This document shows, piece after piece, positions 42,477 to 53,000 of a stretch of DNA of 64,000 nt; the stretch's first letter is position 1, and every line of letters starts with the position of its first letter. A program made the translations under genes and the position numbers. The DNA comes from Terfezia claveryi (Eukaryota > Ascomycota > Pezizomycetes > Pezizales > Pezizaceae). Below the pieces are notes generated by a model that was given only the letters and a program-made list of their open reading frames with translations, was not told the DNA's origin and did no database searches. Location: NCBI GenBank assembly GCA_015179025.1, contig WHUX01000207.1:1-64000 (forward strand). The letters run 5' to 3'.

Positions 42477-44888
42477 GTGGCCATCGTCTCCCCCTCCCAC
42501 CAGATCAACGTATACAACCTTATGTCTGCTTTGCTCACCTCCTCCCCTTCTACCTATGATCTCCGCACACGGGCCCTTACCTCAATACTCTCCGCACTCA
42601 ACGACTCAGAAGCCAAATCACGGATTACTTCCACTGCCACCAACTCCCTCAAGCCTAATCCCGTTGCAGTCTCACATGAAAAGGATCTACATGATGAGCT
42701 GTCTATGGACACGCGATCGGGGCTGCCGAATACCAATAATATAGGTGGCACACCACATGTTGGCGCCCGATGGCTTAAGCTTTTGAATCAAGTGGCTTTA
42801 CTACTTGTCCGAGAGCATGAGATTGTTGCAGTTCTTCCTAAACGGTCGGGCCCTCTAGCCAATCTCAGCATTATGGTCACTACCGACTCGGATACCGATA
42901 GTGATGTGAGTGTAGTCAATAGTCCGGATCTGGAGGTCAGTGAGAAAATGCAAGAAGACTTTGGATATTTTGTCACCCGGAACCCGCGAAGAGGTTCTAC
43001 ACCAATAAGGCAGGGTATCTTTGAAGCGCTTGAGAATGTTGATACACCTCTTGGGATGCTAACCCATCTCAACACATACCGCCAAATCTCATTCACCAAC
43101 CATGTTTCCTGTGTCGAGCATCTATTAAATAACATCATTTCATCACATGGCTCCAAACGAGAGGAATCCATCACACTGTTTCAGAGGTACATTACCTTCC
43201 GCGCGGCACCTAAGATCCATCGCCGGTTTTCGAAATCTCCGGCATTTAAATCCTTTGTTCATGCGCTTTATAACGTTGACCCGAGTCAAATCCCCGTTAC
43301 AAGGATCGGGGAAATCCGGCTCACAAAGTATACAGAGGACTATGAGCTGGTTGGAACAATACTTTTCAATCGAGGCTTTCCCAAAACAAAGTGTCCCACT
43401 CTCTGGTCTACATATAATCACAAAGATTCAGTGCCGGTATATAATGGCACTACTGTAGGAGAGTTTCATCAGCTACTGTTGTTTTGTTTGGAAATGGCAC
43501 AACGTAAGATTGCTGATTTCATAAAGAAGCTGAAGGAAGAGAATTCAGGGCCAGTGACAGAAGCAATGATGCTAGAAGTAGAGAGATGGATGAAGTTCTT
43601 GCATATTATGGTTCATGAGTCAAAGGTTTTCCAGGTCCACATCCAAGTGCTAGAGGGGTTGATTGCCACATCTATTGTATCCAATACTTCAGGTGAGGGT
43701 AAAAGCGCACTATCATACACCCAGTGGATTGCCGACCGGTGCTCGGCTAAGAGAGAACTGCCACAGTATAACAATCCAACTAGCAATACCTATGGTATGC
43801 CAGCGCCACAGGAGAAGAATGGTGGCATACCTGCACCAGATATAACTACAAGTGCACTACAAGATACACAGGACATAGATACTGATGGGGGTATCTCTGA
43901 TACGGCAATCGAGATCAGTGCTGCACAAACAATCTCACGAGTTGTACAACGATCCCTTTGGCTTGCAGTGTCATATCAAGAAGCAATCATTTCTCTCACA
44001 TCTCGCCCTGCTCTTCCTAAATTCCCTATTTCATTGACCCTCTGGGAATCCCCCCATAACTCAATTGAGGAGAACCAACAGATGGCTGATTGGACTGAGG
44101 TTATACGATCTATGTATCCAGTAAAGGATGAAACCCTTACTTTGATAGATGTAGCAAGACCACGGGAGATCAGCTCAGAGGAAGCAATCGATATGCTGAA
44201 AGATTATGGCTCAAAACATGGAGGAAGAGCAGGTGTACTATTTAAAGACAGGAGTAACTGGGTATTTCGAGGGTGTTACCATGCAGAGAGCATCATAGGG
44301 ACTATGGCATACCTTAAAATGAATGCCAGACACCCCAAAACCACAATCTCCCCCCCTCACCAGGATCTAAATGGATTCAGAAACACCTATGGGACCATCG
44401 GCGTCTCTAAACGATGCTGCCCAATCTGTATAAAGCTCCTCTCGCTCCTGACCTATGATTCTGCCTCTCAAGACATTTCAACTTTAGCTGACATGCACTC
44501 CACTTCCGCCTCGGTGTTGCACAATAACATCGAACCACTTAGTGTCCTACTCTCGCACCAGAATATCTACCCCACCGCTCTGCCCCCGTTGGTTCCGGAT
44601 CCAGTAGCAAAGGACCTAGTCACCTGGTTGGAGGGAATAGTTAAGCAAATTGTAGATGAGCTGGTCAGGAAACGGAGGTTGTCGGTGCAGAGCTGGAAGA
44701 GTGAAGATTCGCAAGGAATTAGTCCAAGGAATAATGGGAGGCGAGATAAAAAGCGTAGTAGGCTTGGAGAGGCGAGAAAGCAGGGGGGTGGGGGCGGTGA
44801 TGACGTGGAGTTTGTCGAGTGGGGGTTCGAGGAGCGGGAGGGGGAAGGAGCGGGGTCGGCAGGTAATACTATTCTAGGAAGTGAGTGA
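42477..44888 (+). CDS. OTT_1508-like deaminase family protein, gene 2
   Basis: 803 aa, one exon. Paralogue of the 13989 gene along the whole length, with matching blocks YDLRTRALT, LNQVALLLVREHEIVAVLPK, SDTAIEISAAQ, GFRNTYGTIGVSKRCCPICI and NIYPTALPPLVPD. Zinc and catalytic residues are in place: HAE at about 602-604 (FRGCYHAESI) and CPIC at 648-651. It has no counterpart of the intron of gene 1. The second in-frame ATG (42522, MSALL) aligns with the start of gene 1 and may be the true start. The C-terminus is basic, then acidic and Gly-rich. Known for the family: deaminase fold with lineage-specific expansions in fungi. Substrate unknown. The uninterrupted frame beside so many decayed repeats implies selection. 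Confidence 0.85.
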   Translation: MAIVSPSHQINVYNLMSALLTSSPSTYDLRTRALTSILSALNDSEAKSRITSTATNSLKPNPVAVSHEKDLHDELSMDTRSGLPNTNNIGGTPHVGARWLKLLNQVALLLVREHEIVAVLPKRSGPLANLSIMVTTDSDTDSDVSVVNSPDLEVSEKMQEDFGYFVTRNPRRGSTPIRQGIFEALENVDTPLGMLTHLNTYRQISFTNHVSCVEHLLNNIISSHGSKREESITLFQRYITFRAAPKIHRRFSKSPAFKSFVHALYNVDPSQIPVTRIGEIRLTKYTEDYELVGTILFNRGFPKTKCPTLWSTYNHKDSVPVYNGTTVGEFHQLLLFCLEMAQRKIADFIKKLKEENSGPVTEAMMLEVERWMKFLHIMVHESKVFQVHIQVLEGLIATSIVSNTSGEGKSALSYTQWIADRCSAKRELPQYNNPTSNTYGMPAPQEKNGGIPAPDITTSALQDTQDIDTDGGISDTAIEISAAQTISRVVQRSLWLAVSYQEAIISLTSRPALPKFPISLTLWESPHNSIEENQQMADWTEVIRSMYPVKDETLTLIDVARPREISSEEAIDMLKDYGSKHGGRAGVLFKDRSNWVFRGCYHAESIIGTMAYLKMNARHPKTTISPPHQDLNGFRNTYGTIGVSKRCCPICIKLLSLLTYDSASQDISTLADMHSTSASVLHNNIEPLSVLLSHQNIYPTALPPLVPDPVAKDLVTWLEGIVKQIVDELVRKRRLSVQSWKSEDSQGISPRNNGRRDKKRSRLGEARKQGGGGGDDVEFVEWGFEEREGEGAGSAGNTILGSE

Positions 44889-45137
44889 CGATGTGGGCGG
44901 TTCATGTCAGCCATAGCATTTGTACTATTATTCTACATGCAGTCAAGTATAGGATTTTTCATGTGTGTCTTGTGGCTTTGAATAACCATGAATTCCATTG
45001 CTAGAAGTGATCATTGGCGGAGCACCCACAGTGTAGAGATTTTTCCCCACTACAGTGGAGGGTAATACTTTGAAAAGGCCTCGGCACAACCGATTGAGCC
45101 TGGGCACGAGCTTTTCCCAAGTCGAGCACCAGCTTTC
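44889..45137. other. 3' flank of deaminase gene 2
   Basis: No gene or known repeat recognised. Confidence 0.4.
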
Positions 45138-45226
45138 TGTTGGAGAGTGTAACCACTGAGACAAAAGGTGATCACTGGGTTCCAGGTTTGCCTGGTGAGA
45201 CAGCGATAGTATATGGTACGCTCACA
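45138..45226 (-). mobile_element. 89-bp LTR-like element, copy 3
   Basis: TGTTGGAGAGTG...CGCTCACA flanked by CTTTC on both sides (45133-45137 and 45227-45231). It is 4 bp longer than the other copies, with a diverged centre (GCCTGGTGAGACAGCGATAG). Confidence 0.85.
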
Positions 45227-46330
45227 CTTTCGGCTCCTATAGAGCCCTACGTACTTCCTTGCATGTGTATCGACATGTGATATATTACTACAAAGCGCAA
45301 GCAATGCAAAGTGCAAGTACCAAGCAGCACCGCCTAGCAATATGAATAGTGCCTTCTTTGGAGGATTCTGAAGGATGACTGATGCTGCCATACTGGAGCT
45401 GGTATAGGTGAGAGGATTGCCAGGCGTCCGATATCTGCAAGAATAGCTGACTGGTCTTACACGATTAACTAGGAAGATCGAGCAAGTTCGGTTCGCACAA
45501 GCAGGAGAATTGCCATGCCTCCGATGTCGGCACTGCCATCCCTTCGCTGTACTACTTCCATGCTCACATGCTCAGGATCGGCCCTACTTGTCACCAAGCT
45601 AGTCTAGGCTGAACCAGACTACCATTTAGGGGGGGCAGGCGCTATGGGCTGGGTAACAGACTAGGCTGGGGTTGGCCAGCAACATGGGTGGGTGGAGGTA
45701 GCGCCCTGGCCCATTGGGACCACTGCTTAATTTGTACCGTACAACGCCCACTCCTAGTAGTAGATGTGATAGCATTAGGCATAACAATTTCAGGATAACC
45801 CTATTGGCTCCGTAAGCCAGGCTCTTGGGCAGGTTATAAATAGTTCTATGGACTTGCACGTCCGTTTTTAGTACCTTACAATCCAAATTTGATGAATACT
45901 GCTCGAGTTTGATCCTTCGCCCGCTATATTGCACTTCCGCCCTGGACCCCCTACTTTGGGTGTATGCTCATGTATCTTCCATCATACCATGAGGTGTAGA
46001 CTTGACTTCATGGTTTTGCACTATGTGAGAGGGGCAGGAAATGTACTCAGACTCTGCTCAATCATATTATTCCAATTTAATACCTGTTCATATATTTACA
46101 TCATACAATTCATGTTTTTTTTTTTTTTTGGGAGTCTATGGAGCCTAAGGCTATGAGACTAGTCTGGTTGGCACAAGCTATGAGACGGCCCCGTTCCTCA
46201 CCTTAAAAGGCTTGGTACTCTCACGGAACAACGAGTTGCCTAAGCGCCCTGCCTCCCGAGCCAAAGAAATCAATATACAGAAATGTTCTGACCTATGGGC
46301 CATAGTCTCGATCATACCCTCATAGAGGAG
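45227..46330. other. Repeat-derived non-coding stretch
   Basis: No supported gene. It holds a 16-T run at about 46113 and a reversed copy of the 15-mer GTGCCAACCAGACTA at 46160-46174, also seen at 17163, 61239 and 62254. AACCAGACTA at about 45612 might pair with it as an inverted end. Confidence 0.35.
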
Positions 46331-46660
46331 TGCAGGAGCTAGTGTGTTCTATGTATATATCTATATCTCAATACTTCTGTGCATATAATCTGTAGCGAAT
46401 ACAATGGATTTTTCCGCTGCATGCATATTCAATCGCTGCAATAGCTGGCTAGTGTTAGAGCGTCGTAGATGCAAGCTGTGAGCGGGTGTGCATTGTAGAA
46501 GAGAGCGATTTGGGGGCCCTGGTTCAGCAACACCAGACGTGAGTGCAACAGCCTCATGAACGGTTCTGCAATTCGGATTAACATCAGGGATGCACGCGGA
46601 CCTTACATAGACATCAGAGGCATAGGTTCAGCCACAGATTGCATCGGGAAGTAGACTCAA
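46330..46660 (-). pseudogene. Repeat with an unrecognised coding relic, copy 3
   Basis: Reverse-strand counterpart of 17930-18150: TCTGGTGTTGCTGAACCAGGG and ACGACGCTCTAACACTAGCCAG are shared, then CATTGTATTCGCTACAGATTATATGCACAG. It contains an uninterrupted version of the site that carries the TA-flanked element at 18943/27552. Confidence 0.6.
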
Positions 46661-46815
46661 TAGGTGTCGCGTCCCAGACGTGGTGGCAAAGCGAGTACGT
46701 CCGGACGAACCCGTACTAGCGAGTGCGTCCGGACGCAACCGCACCAAGCGCTTGGCGTCCTGATCTTCGATTTTTCTCCAGGGCGTCCAGGGCGTCTGAC
46801 GCCCTGGACGTAAAT
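46655..46815. repeat. GC-rich GCGTCC/GGACGC block
   Basis: Related to 18470-18830, with GAGTGCGTCCGGACGC and GGGCGTCTGACGCCC palindromes, placed next to coding-relic copy 3 just as the other array is placed next to copy 2. Confidence 0.65.
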
Positions 46816-46854
46816 AATATTTCTTGCTGATGTAATATACCCCATATTCGCCCC

Positions 46855-47450
46855 TTCTCTAGCTGGATATTCGGCCTGCGGCGTATCTACCAGGTTTACC
46901 CTGAACTCGCCACCTCCGATATATCCAATATTCATGCCTTCTACAGCCGTGGGCAATATACCTCATATTCGCCCCTTCTCCAGCTGGATATTAGGCCTGC
47001 GATATATATAATATTTACCTCTTCCCCAGCTGGATATACAGCCTGCGATATATCTAGTATTAGGACAGCACTAGCCAGGGAGGAAGTAAGGACAGATTAG
47101 CCAGCGGGGGAAGTAATGGACAGGATTAGCCAGCGGAGGAGGCAATGGACAGCTTAGCCAGCGAGGGAGGTAATGGACAGCATTAGCCAGTGGGGGAGAT
47201 AAGGGACAGCATTAGCAGCCAGCGGGGGAGGTAAGGACAGCACCAGCCAGCGGAGGAGGCAATGGACAGCATTAGCCAGCAGGGGAGGTAATGGACAGCA
47301 TCAGCCAGTGGGGGAGGTAAGGGTGGATATTCAGCCTGCGGTATATGCAATATTCACTCCTTCCTCAGCTGGATATTCAGCCTGGAGTGTATCCACCGTG
47401 TTTACCTTGAACTGGCCAACCCCGATATATCCAATACTCATGCATTTACT
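46855..47450. repeat. Direct duplication around a 29-bp tandem array
   Basis: About eight units of AGCCAGCGGGGGAGGTAATGGACAGCATT (47060-47330), framed by two copies of a CTGGATATTC.GCCTG...TTTACC.TGAACT.GCCA block (46862-46945 and 47330-47440). Confidence 0.8.
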
Positions 47451-47932
47451 AGGTTGATGTACCACCTGCAATATACCCAATCTCGCCAATATGGAAGTCT
47501 TCTTTCTCTCATTCCACGTAGGAGGAGGGAAGAGTCTAATATAGGCAGGCTCATGTGGATGGGGCGAGGGGCAGCACGAACTAGCGGTGTAGGGAAGGCA
47601 TGAACTAGCGGCAGAGGGGGACTTAGCGGCTAAGGGAAGGGGCAGGAGAAGTCGTAGAATGAACCAGCCGCACTTCCGTGTATATATCCTCCAGTTTAGC
47701 TACCTTCTGTTAATTAAGCAAGCCTTCATAATAAGATTATCTTGAGCCTACTTATCCGTATGCCTATATTCTATATTCACTACGAATCCCAATGAGACCT
47801 AGCCTGCGTTCTGGGTTTTTTCCTTTTCTTTTTTATTTTATTTATATTTTGCCTGTCGCATTCTGTTTTTTAATTTATTTCGATTTCTTTTTTAGGTTAA
47901 TATTATTGGTTTGTTTGCCAGTGTGGTGATAA

Positions 47933-48451
47933 TTAACTCGTATTTTGGGGTTGTTTATTTGTTGGTGTAGTCATTGTTTTGTATGCAATGTGGATGGTGA
48001 TAATTATTTTGTATGCAACGTTTATAGAGCATTTCGTTCGACTGGTGCATGAGACGGTGAAAAGGTGAATGGGCTTCAAAGCTGTATGGGTCAGAACATA
48101 TTGAACAGTCTCTTCTTCAGTAATATAGTCTCCCTGCTCATCGTCACTTCCATTCACCTCATCTAAAATCTCAAGGTCGGAACCTTCATCTTTTGTGTCT
48201 GTTGGCAGGTCGGGTTCGTCTTCAGACTCAGGAGGTAGTTGCCGGTTGGGTACTGTAGAGTTGGAGATTCCTTCAATATGGATCTCGGAGTATGCAGTGC
48301 TATCGATTGGTACAATGATTCCACATTTGTGGAATTTGTACCCGCTTGCCAGATTTCTGCAGTTGTAAAACAGAGGTTGCTCGAGGTTTTTGGCTTGTTG
48401 TTTGCGCATTGGGTCCAGCACGAGGTGCCAGCATAATTGACATTGGAACAA
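47933..48451 (-). CDS. Possible hypothetical protein, 172 aa
   Basis: An open frame with a plausible composition: a Cys/His-containing start (CQLCWHLVLDP), a middle region GYKFHKCGIIVPIDSTAYSE and an acidic segment PPESEDEPDLPTDTKDEGSD. I do not recognise it. Overlapping frames on the same strand and the repeat-rich surroundings make it equally likely to be a transposon remnant. Confidence 0.3.
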   Translation of the reverse strand: MFQCQLCWHLVLDPMRKQQAKNLEQPLFYNCRNLASGYKFHKCGIIVPIDSTAYSEIHIEGISNSTVPNRQLPPESEDEPDLPTDTKDEGSDLEILDEVNGSDDEQGDYITEEETVQYVLTHTALKPIHLFTVSCTSRTKCSINVAYKIIITIHIAYKTMTTPTNKQPQNTS

Positions 48452-48602
48452 GTGATAGTGATGAGTGTAAGAAACCGGTTGTGTCAGTTGACATCCAAAT
48501 TACCATACTACTGTCCTAGAAGAAATTTGCTATCTAATACACGATTCGGATATCCTGCCGAGTGAAACTGTCTTACTTGCGAATCAATACAGTATGAGCA
48601 TA

Positions 48603-49412
48603 CAGTGGTATCTCGATATAAGCAACCCCTGATATAAGAAACCTCTCGATATAAGAAACTATACTCCAGTCCCGCCGGAAGTTGTATGGGAAAATAAGAA
48701 ACCCTCGTTACTAGCAGGTTTCCTAAGTATTCGCTTACTAATACATATATATAAGGCGAGCGGAGAGATCCAAGTGTCCAACGAAGGAAGGTATGAATAG
48801 AGCGAGATGGTCACAGCAGAGTGATGAATATGAAGAGGAAGAAGACGTTTGAAGAAGCAATGAGTGCATGTATGTATTGTGTGAAGTAATGACTTAGTTA
48901 GTTGTCTCAAGCAAGTAGGAATATGAACGAGATATATATTGTAGGCAGGAAGCACGCATATGATGTGCAAGCCGAAGACGGCTGCATGTGGTATAGGTAG
49001 CAAGGCATGGGTGGAATGAACGGAATGTACTGCATTCATTCTAACAATACAAAAGTGGAGGTTTCTTATATTACGAGTTCAGTCGCAATGACCTGTGCAA
49101 GGGGGTAGTGCAACGAGACTATGATTACCCCGCATCAACCACATCATGCGAATTGTTTCTTAAAGGGTTTACACCACAATAAAGCATCCAAGGTATTATT
49201 CTCCTTACATTCCTGCATCAGCACTAGCACGATAAATTATTAGCCTCTCTTCTGTCTGAAGCGTTATAATGCCACCGAAGGTTCCCATTCGCCTTTTATA
49301 CCCCACTCAGACATTTCCTAGTTTTTTGGTTATGTATCTTGATATAAGAAACCTCACGTTATAGGAAACTCTCTGCCAATCCCATGGGGTTGCTTATATC
49401 GAGACACCACTG
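48603..49412. mobile_element. Fot1/pogo-like MITE 2, with a solo LTR inside
   Basis: Ends CAGTGGTATCTCGATATAAGC / GCTTATATCGAGACACCACTG flanked by TA. The internal block GGGAAAATAAGAAACCCTCGTTACTAGCAGGTTTC is shared with MITE 1 at 41585-41620. Interrupted by the LTR at 48746-49046. Confidence 0.87.
48746..49046 (-). repeat. Solo Copia LTR inside the MITE
   Basis: 301 bp, same family as 7887-8381. Flanked by ATACA at 48741-48745 and 49047-49051, a perfect target duplication. The uninterrupted MITE 1 sequence AATACATATAAAATTG confirms the junction. Confidence 0.9.
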
Positions 49413-49414
49413 TA

Positions 49415-50159
49415 CCCCAAATGAACCTATTTGAGCATACTCAGAAAGAACTCATATAAGTATATTGATTATCTAATAAGTTTGCGCTCCGCTAGAATAA
49501 GCATGCTCACATGAGTGCTCTTACGGAATACTTATATCAGTTCATCAGGGCGTACTCATATAGGTCGAATAAGCCTATATATACATATGTACATGCATAT
49601 ACGTATACCCCTAATTAGCTCGTATGAGTGTACGGCCCTTTTTGGGGGGGATTACAATACAGTCTTTTATCCCACTTTTCCAAACCAGTAATCTCCATAC
49701 CCATGATTAGGTCTCAAGAACCGAGTTTCCTATACTACATTCCTCACTTCCATAATACCTTCTCTACTTAGCTCCGACTCTAGGCGTTTCTTTGCTCGCT
49801 CGGCAGTTAGCTTAAGTAATTCCTTTGCTAACCAACTTTCCCATAATGAAAGGTACTAGGGTAACGGTCCATGAATACAATACCGACGAACTTCTTCTCG
49901 GCTAGCAATCTCTGTACGCTTCAACTATCATATTTTGAAAGTTTTGGAGGTCTACTTTATGACTTGTTGTCCATAGATACTCTTTCTAGGGTCTGTGTGA
50001 TGAAAGGTTGGACTGTCTAACACCAATTATGAAGGATATTGTGGTCCTTAAAAGTATAGGTGCACATACAGTACAAGTTAATGCAAGACCTATAGCCTGG
50101 ATTGTTTTTTTTGTTTTGTTTAGGTCAAAATACTCATTTATCATACTCTGTGTGTGCCA
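49415..50159. other. Non-coding gap
   Basis: CATATAAGTAT/CTCATATGAGT-like sequence with short imperfect inverted repeats at 49430-49630. No gene recognised. A G8 run is at 49640. Confidence 0.35.
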
Positions 50160-50591
50160 TACTTCACCGAGAAGTGGACCATCACCGAGAAGTGGATCAA
50201 AACCGGTGATGATGCAGTTTGATGATTTCTCTTCCAATACCCAACCAAATGAGCTCAAATTTTTGCAATATTTTGTAGATGTATAATAGTTTCTTAAATA
50301 AATTACAGAAAGGTCCATGTGTATTATTACTCCAACTGGCTCGAGGCGAATCACTTGATCCACTAGCTGGTTCGGCCAGAAAGAATATCATTGATATATA
50401 CGGAGGTTATGAGGGCTTTAATTGGTAGGAAGTATTCCTCCCACTTACTTGAAGTCTGAACATGCTGTGCATGTAATATCACTATATAGGAGCAGTGGTC
50501 TCTGGGGGGTGGGTTAAGTGGAGTCATGGATAAGAGGTACCATCTTTCATGGGGAAGCAGATCATCACAGAGAAATGGATCAATTCATCGG

Positions 50592-51206
50592 CTATCTACC
50601 TGACACACGAGTTCTAGTTACACGGAGCCCAGAACGAGTATGAGAGTGTAAGGAGGGGCCAGGGGTAGGGGAAGGGGGTGTCCGAGGCTGTAAAGACTTA
50701 ACTGGGGGGCCTGGAGCCAGAGTAGCAAGTGTTATTGTAGAAAAAATAGAACCAAACGAGGAAATAGAGGGGCAATCTAAATCACTTTCCCAGTTATCCA
50801 TCTCTTCCCTGCTAATAGCCTCTTTACTATCTGATAAATTAATAACAACAAAGGAAACCACCTTGCATTTTCCAGCCTGCTTGAGTGTATGGGGAGGGTT
50901 AGATACCTAGGGTTTGCTAGCTCACTTAGTGGCTTTCTACCGCTTTTCCTCCTTCTTTGCCTCTCGTGCCTCTCGTTCAATATAGAGCTCTTTCAGTGCC
51001 TTACCATCCATAACTCGACCTCGAGCCCTTCCTATCTCTCGCTTATCAACCTTCAATGCAAGCTTTTGTGCCTCCTGCCACTGCTGTAGTGTCCTGCACT
51101 CCAACTCACGGTCCTTATCTACTGCAATTCCAAACTTCTCAAGTTGCTCAATAAGATCAGCCAGTTCCACTCGATTAATCACCACATCCTTTGATCTTAG
51201 GCGCAA
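50592..51206 (-). pseudogene. C-terminal part of a pogo/Fot1-like transposase
   Basis: The minus strand 50937-51206 reads NRVELADLIEQLEKFGIAVD, LQQWQEAQKLALKVDKREIG, ARGRVMDGKALKELYIEREA, which is the basic C-terminal tail typical of fungal pogo/Fot1 transposases. The following frame 50592-50861 ends in a Pro/Ser-rich tail. Joined to the upstream part only across a MITE. Confidence 0.8.
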
Positions 51207-51266
51207 GGTTGCCTGTCTGACCTGTCGGTGTAGCTCAGCCGTGTTGAATTATAATAATGCAACACG

Positions 51267-51856
51267 TAGCGTGCGCACCGAGGCGAGTTGGCTAGACAAT
51301 TCTCTGGAAAACTCGGGCCAGCGCCGAGTAGCCGACGAGTACTCGCCAAGCCTTTTTGTTACCCAGAATAGGCTGGAAACCTACCTTCGCCGCCCATATA
51401 TACCTGGAAATCATGCATTCGCGGCTTGTATATATACATGGAAATCATGCATTCGCGGCTTGTATATATACATGGAATTCGTGCATTCGCGGCTTATATA
51501 TATACATGAAATTCATGCATGCACGGCCTCTATATTGTTTATTCGCGGCCTCTATATATATATGTAAATCTGGCATTCGCGGCCTCTATATATACATGGA
51601 TTCGATATATACTAGCCGCGAATGCACGAACTCCATGTATATATATAAGCCGCGAATGCACGAATTTCATGTATATATGGACGGCGAAGCTAGGCTTCTA
51701 GCCTATTCCCCGTGACAAAAGGGCTTGGCGAGTACTCGCGAGTAGCCGGCGGGTCGGCGCGAGTTGGCTTCTCATGGATTGCCATCGGCGCGAGTCGGTG
51801 TCGAGTAGGAAAAATAGTTGGCAAACTCGCCTCGACTGGGGCCGATGCGCACACTA
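51267..51856. mobile_element. MITE with inverted ATTCGCGGC arrays
   Basis: Imperfect inverted ends TAGCGTGCGCACCGAGGCGAGTT at the left and AGTGTGCGCATCGG...GAGGCGAGTT (reverse strand) at the right. The centre (51390-51680) holds about six direct units of CATTCGCGGCTTGTATATATACATGGAA, then two in reverse, so the middle can fold back on itself. The target duplication is unclear. It interrupts the pogo-like transposase. Confidence 0.75.
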
Positions 51857-51889
51857 GTTGCATAGTGTAGAGGGTTCAAGCAGGGGATC

Positions 51890-53000
51890 GACAACATGGG
51901 CTCTTGGTAGTGCTTGTCCATGCGTCAACTTGTCTAAGACATGTCGTGGATTGTGTTGAATAAGACCTGCTCCCCGCCAAGCACTAAGAATATTCTTTTG
52001 GGTATATGTTGCATTGCGTGCCTCAATAAGCATTAGAAGAAAATTGCCTTTGTTAATTGCAACATTACTAACGCAAACAAGCCAATCAACCTACTTTCCA
52101 TATGCCTTCTATAGTGGTGAAAATAATTCGACATCAAGTGGTTATAGGAGATGGGTAGAATATGCCAGAAGACAGTAGAGAATAATATTGATGCTGAGGC
52201 AGAACTCAATAAACTCAATCATAATATGAGACCCATAACCATCTACAATTAGTAAATGATAACCTTTATTTTTTATCTTCTTCAACTCTTTTGTATACTC
52301 ATGAAAATGCTTGATCTATTCTATCCCTAAGGTATGACTTGTCCATCCTTTTTTTAATATACTAAACTTTTACTGATCACAATCAATCTCTGGATGTTTT
52401 AGAGATTGATACTAGCCCATATAGTACCCAGCTCCTTTATAAATAATTAATAGAGGCAATACAATCCCTTCTCTACCAATTGCTTCTACATTAGAAATTA
52501 TTTCATAATTTCCATTAGTTGCTAGCTTGCTAGTTATTCTATGACTTCGTCTTAAGCAAATAACCTTAGTATGATTTGAAATATCTTGGTAAAATCCCTT
52601 CTTATCCATATTGTAGCTTGTAGTATCAGTAATCTGATATAGGCACTTAAGCTGTATAAACTTATTAAAATAATCTCGGATAATTTCTAAATCACTAGCT
52701 TTGATCTGCTTCTTATCGAACTAGCTACTAAACTTTGAAACTAATTGTGAGTGATGATCAAAGAAGCATATAATCTAATTTTTGCCTACTGTTAAGCTTT
52801 CATCCCATTTTTTTCCCTTTAATAATATAACACCTTTCTTAATATATACTATATATAGAGGAAATCTCCACTCCTCTAATTTCAGGATCCACCATACAAT
52901 TGCCTTCTCTTCTGCTAGTGTATATAACTGCTGTGATATGTATGATCTTACTCTGGATTCTCTACTATTTAGTCATCTATATAATGTTGTACATCCAAGT
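51890..53000 (-). pseudogene. DDE region of the pogo/Fot1-like transposase
   Basis: The minus strand at 52412-52609 encodes MDKKGFYQDISNHTKVICLR, then SKLATNGNYEIISNVEAIGR and LPLLIIYKGAGYYMG, the hallmark of the DDE_1 core in pogo/Fot1 transposases (DEKGF ... LPP.IIFKG). Frames are broken on both sides. It is AT-rich. Confidence 0.82.
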
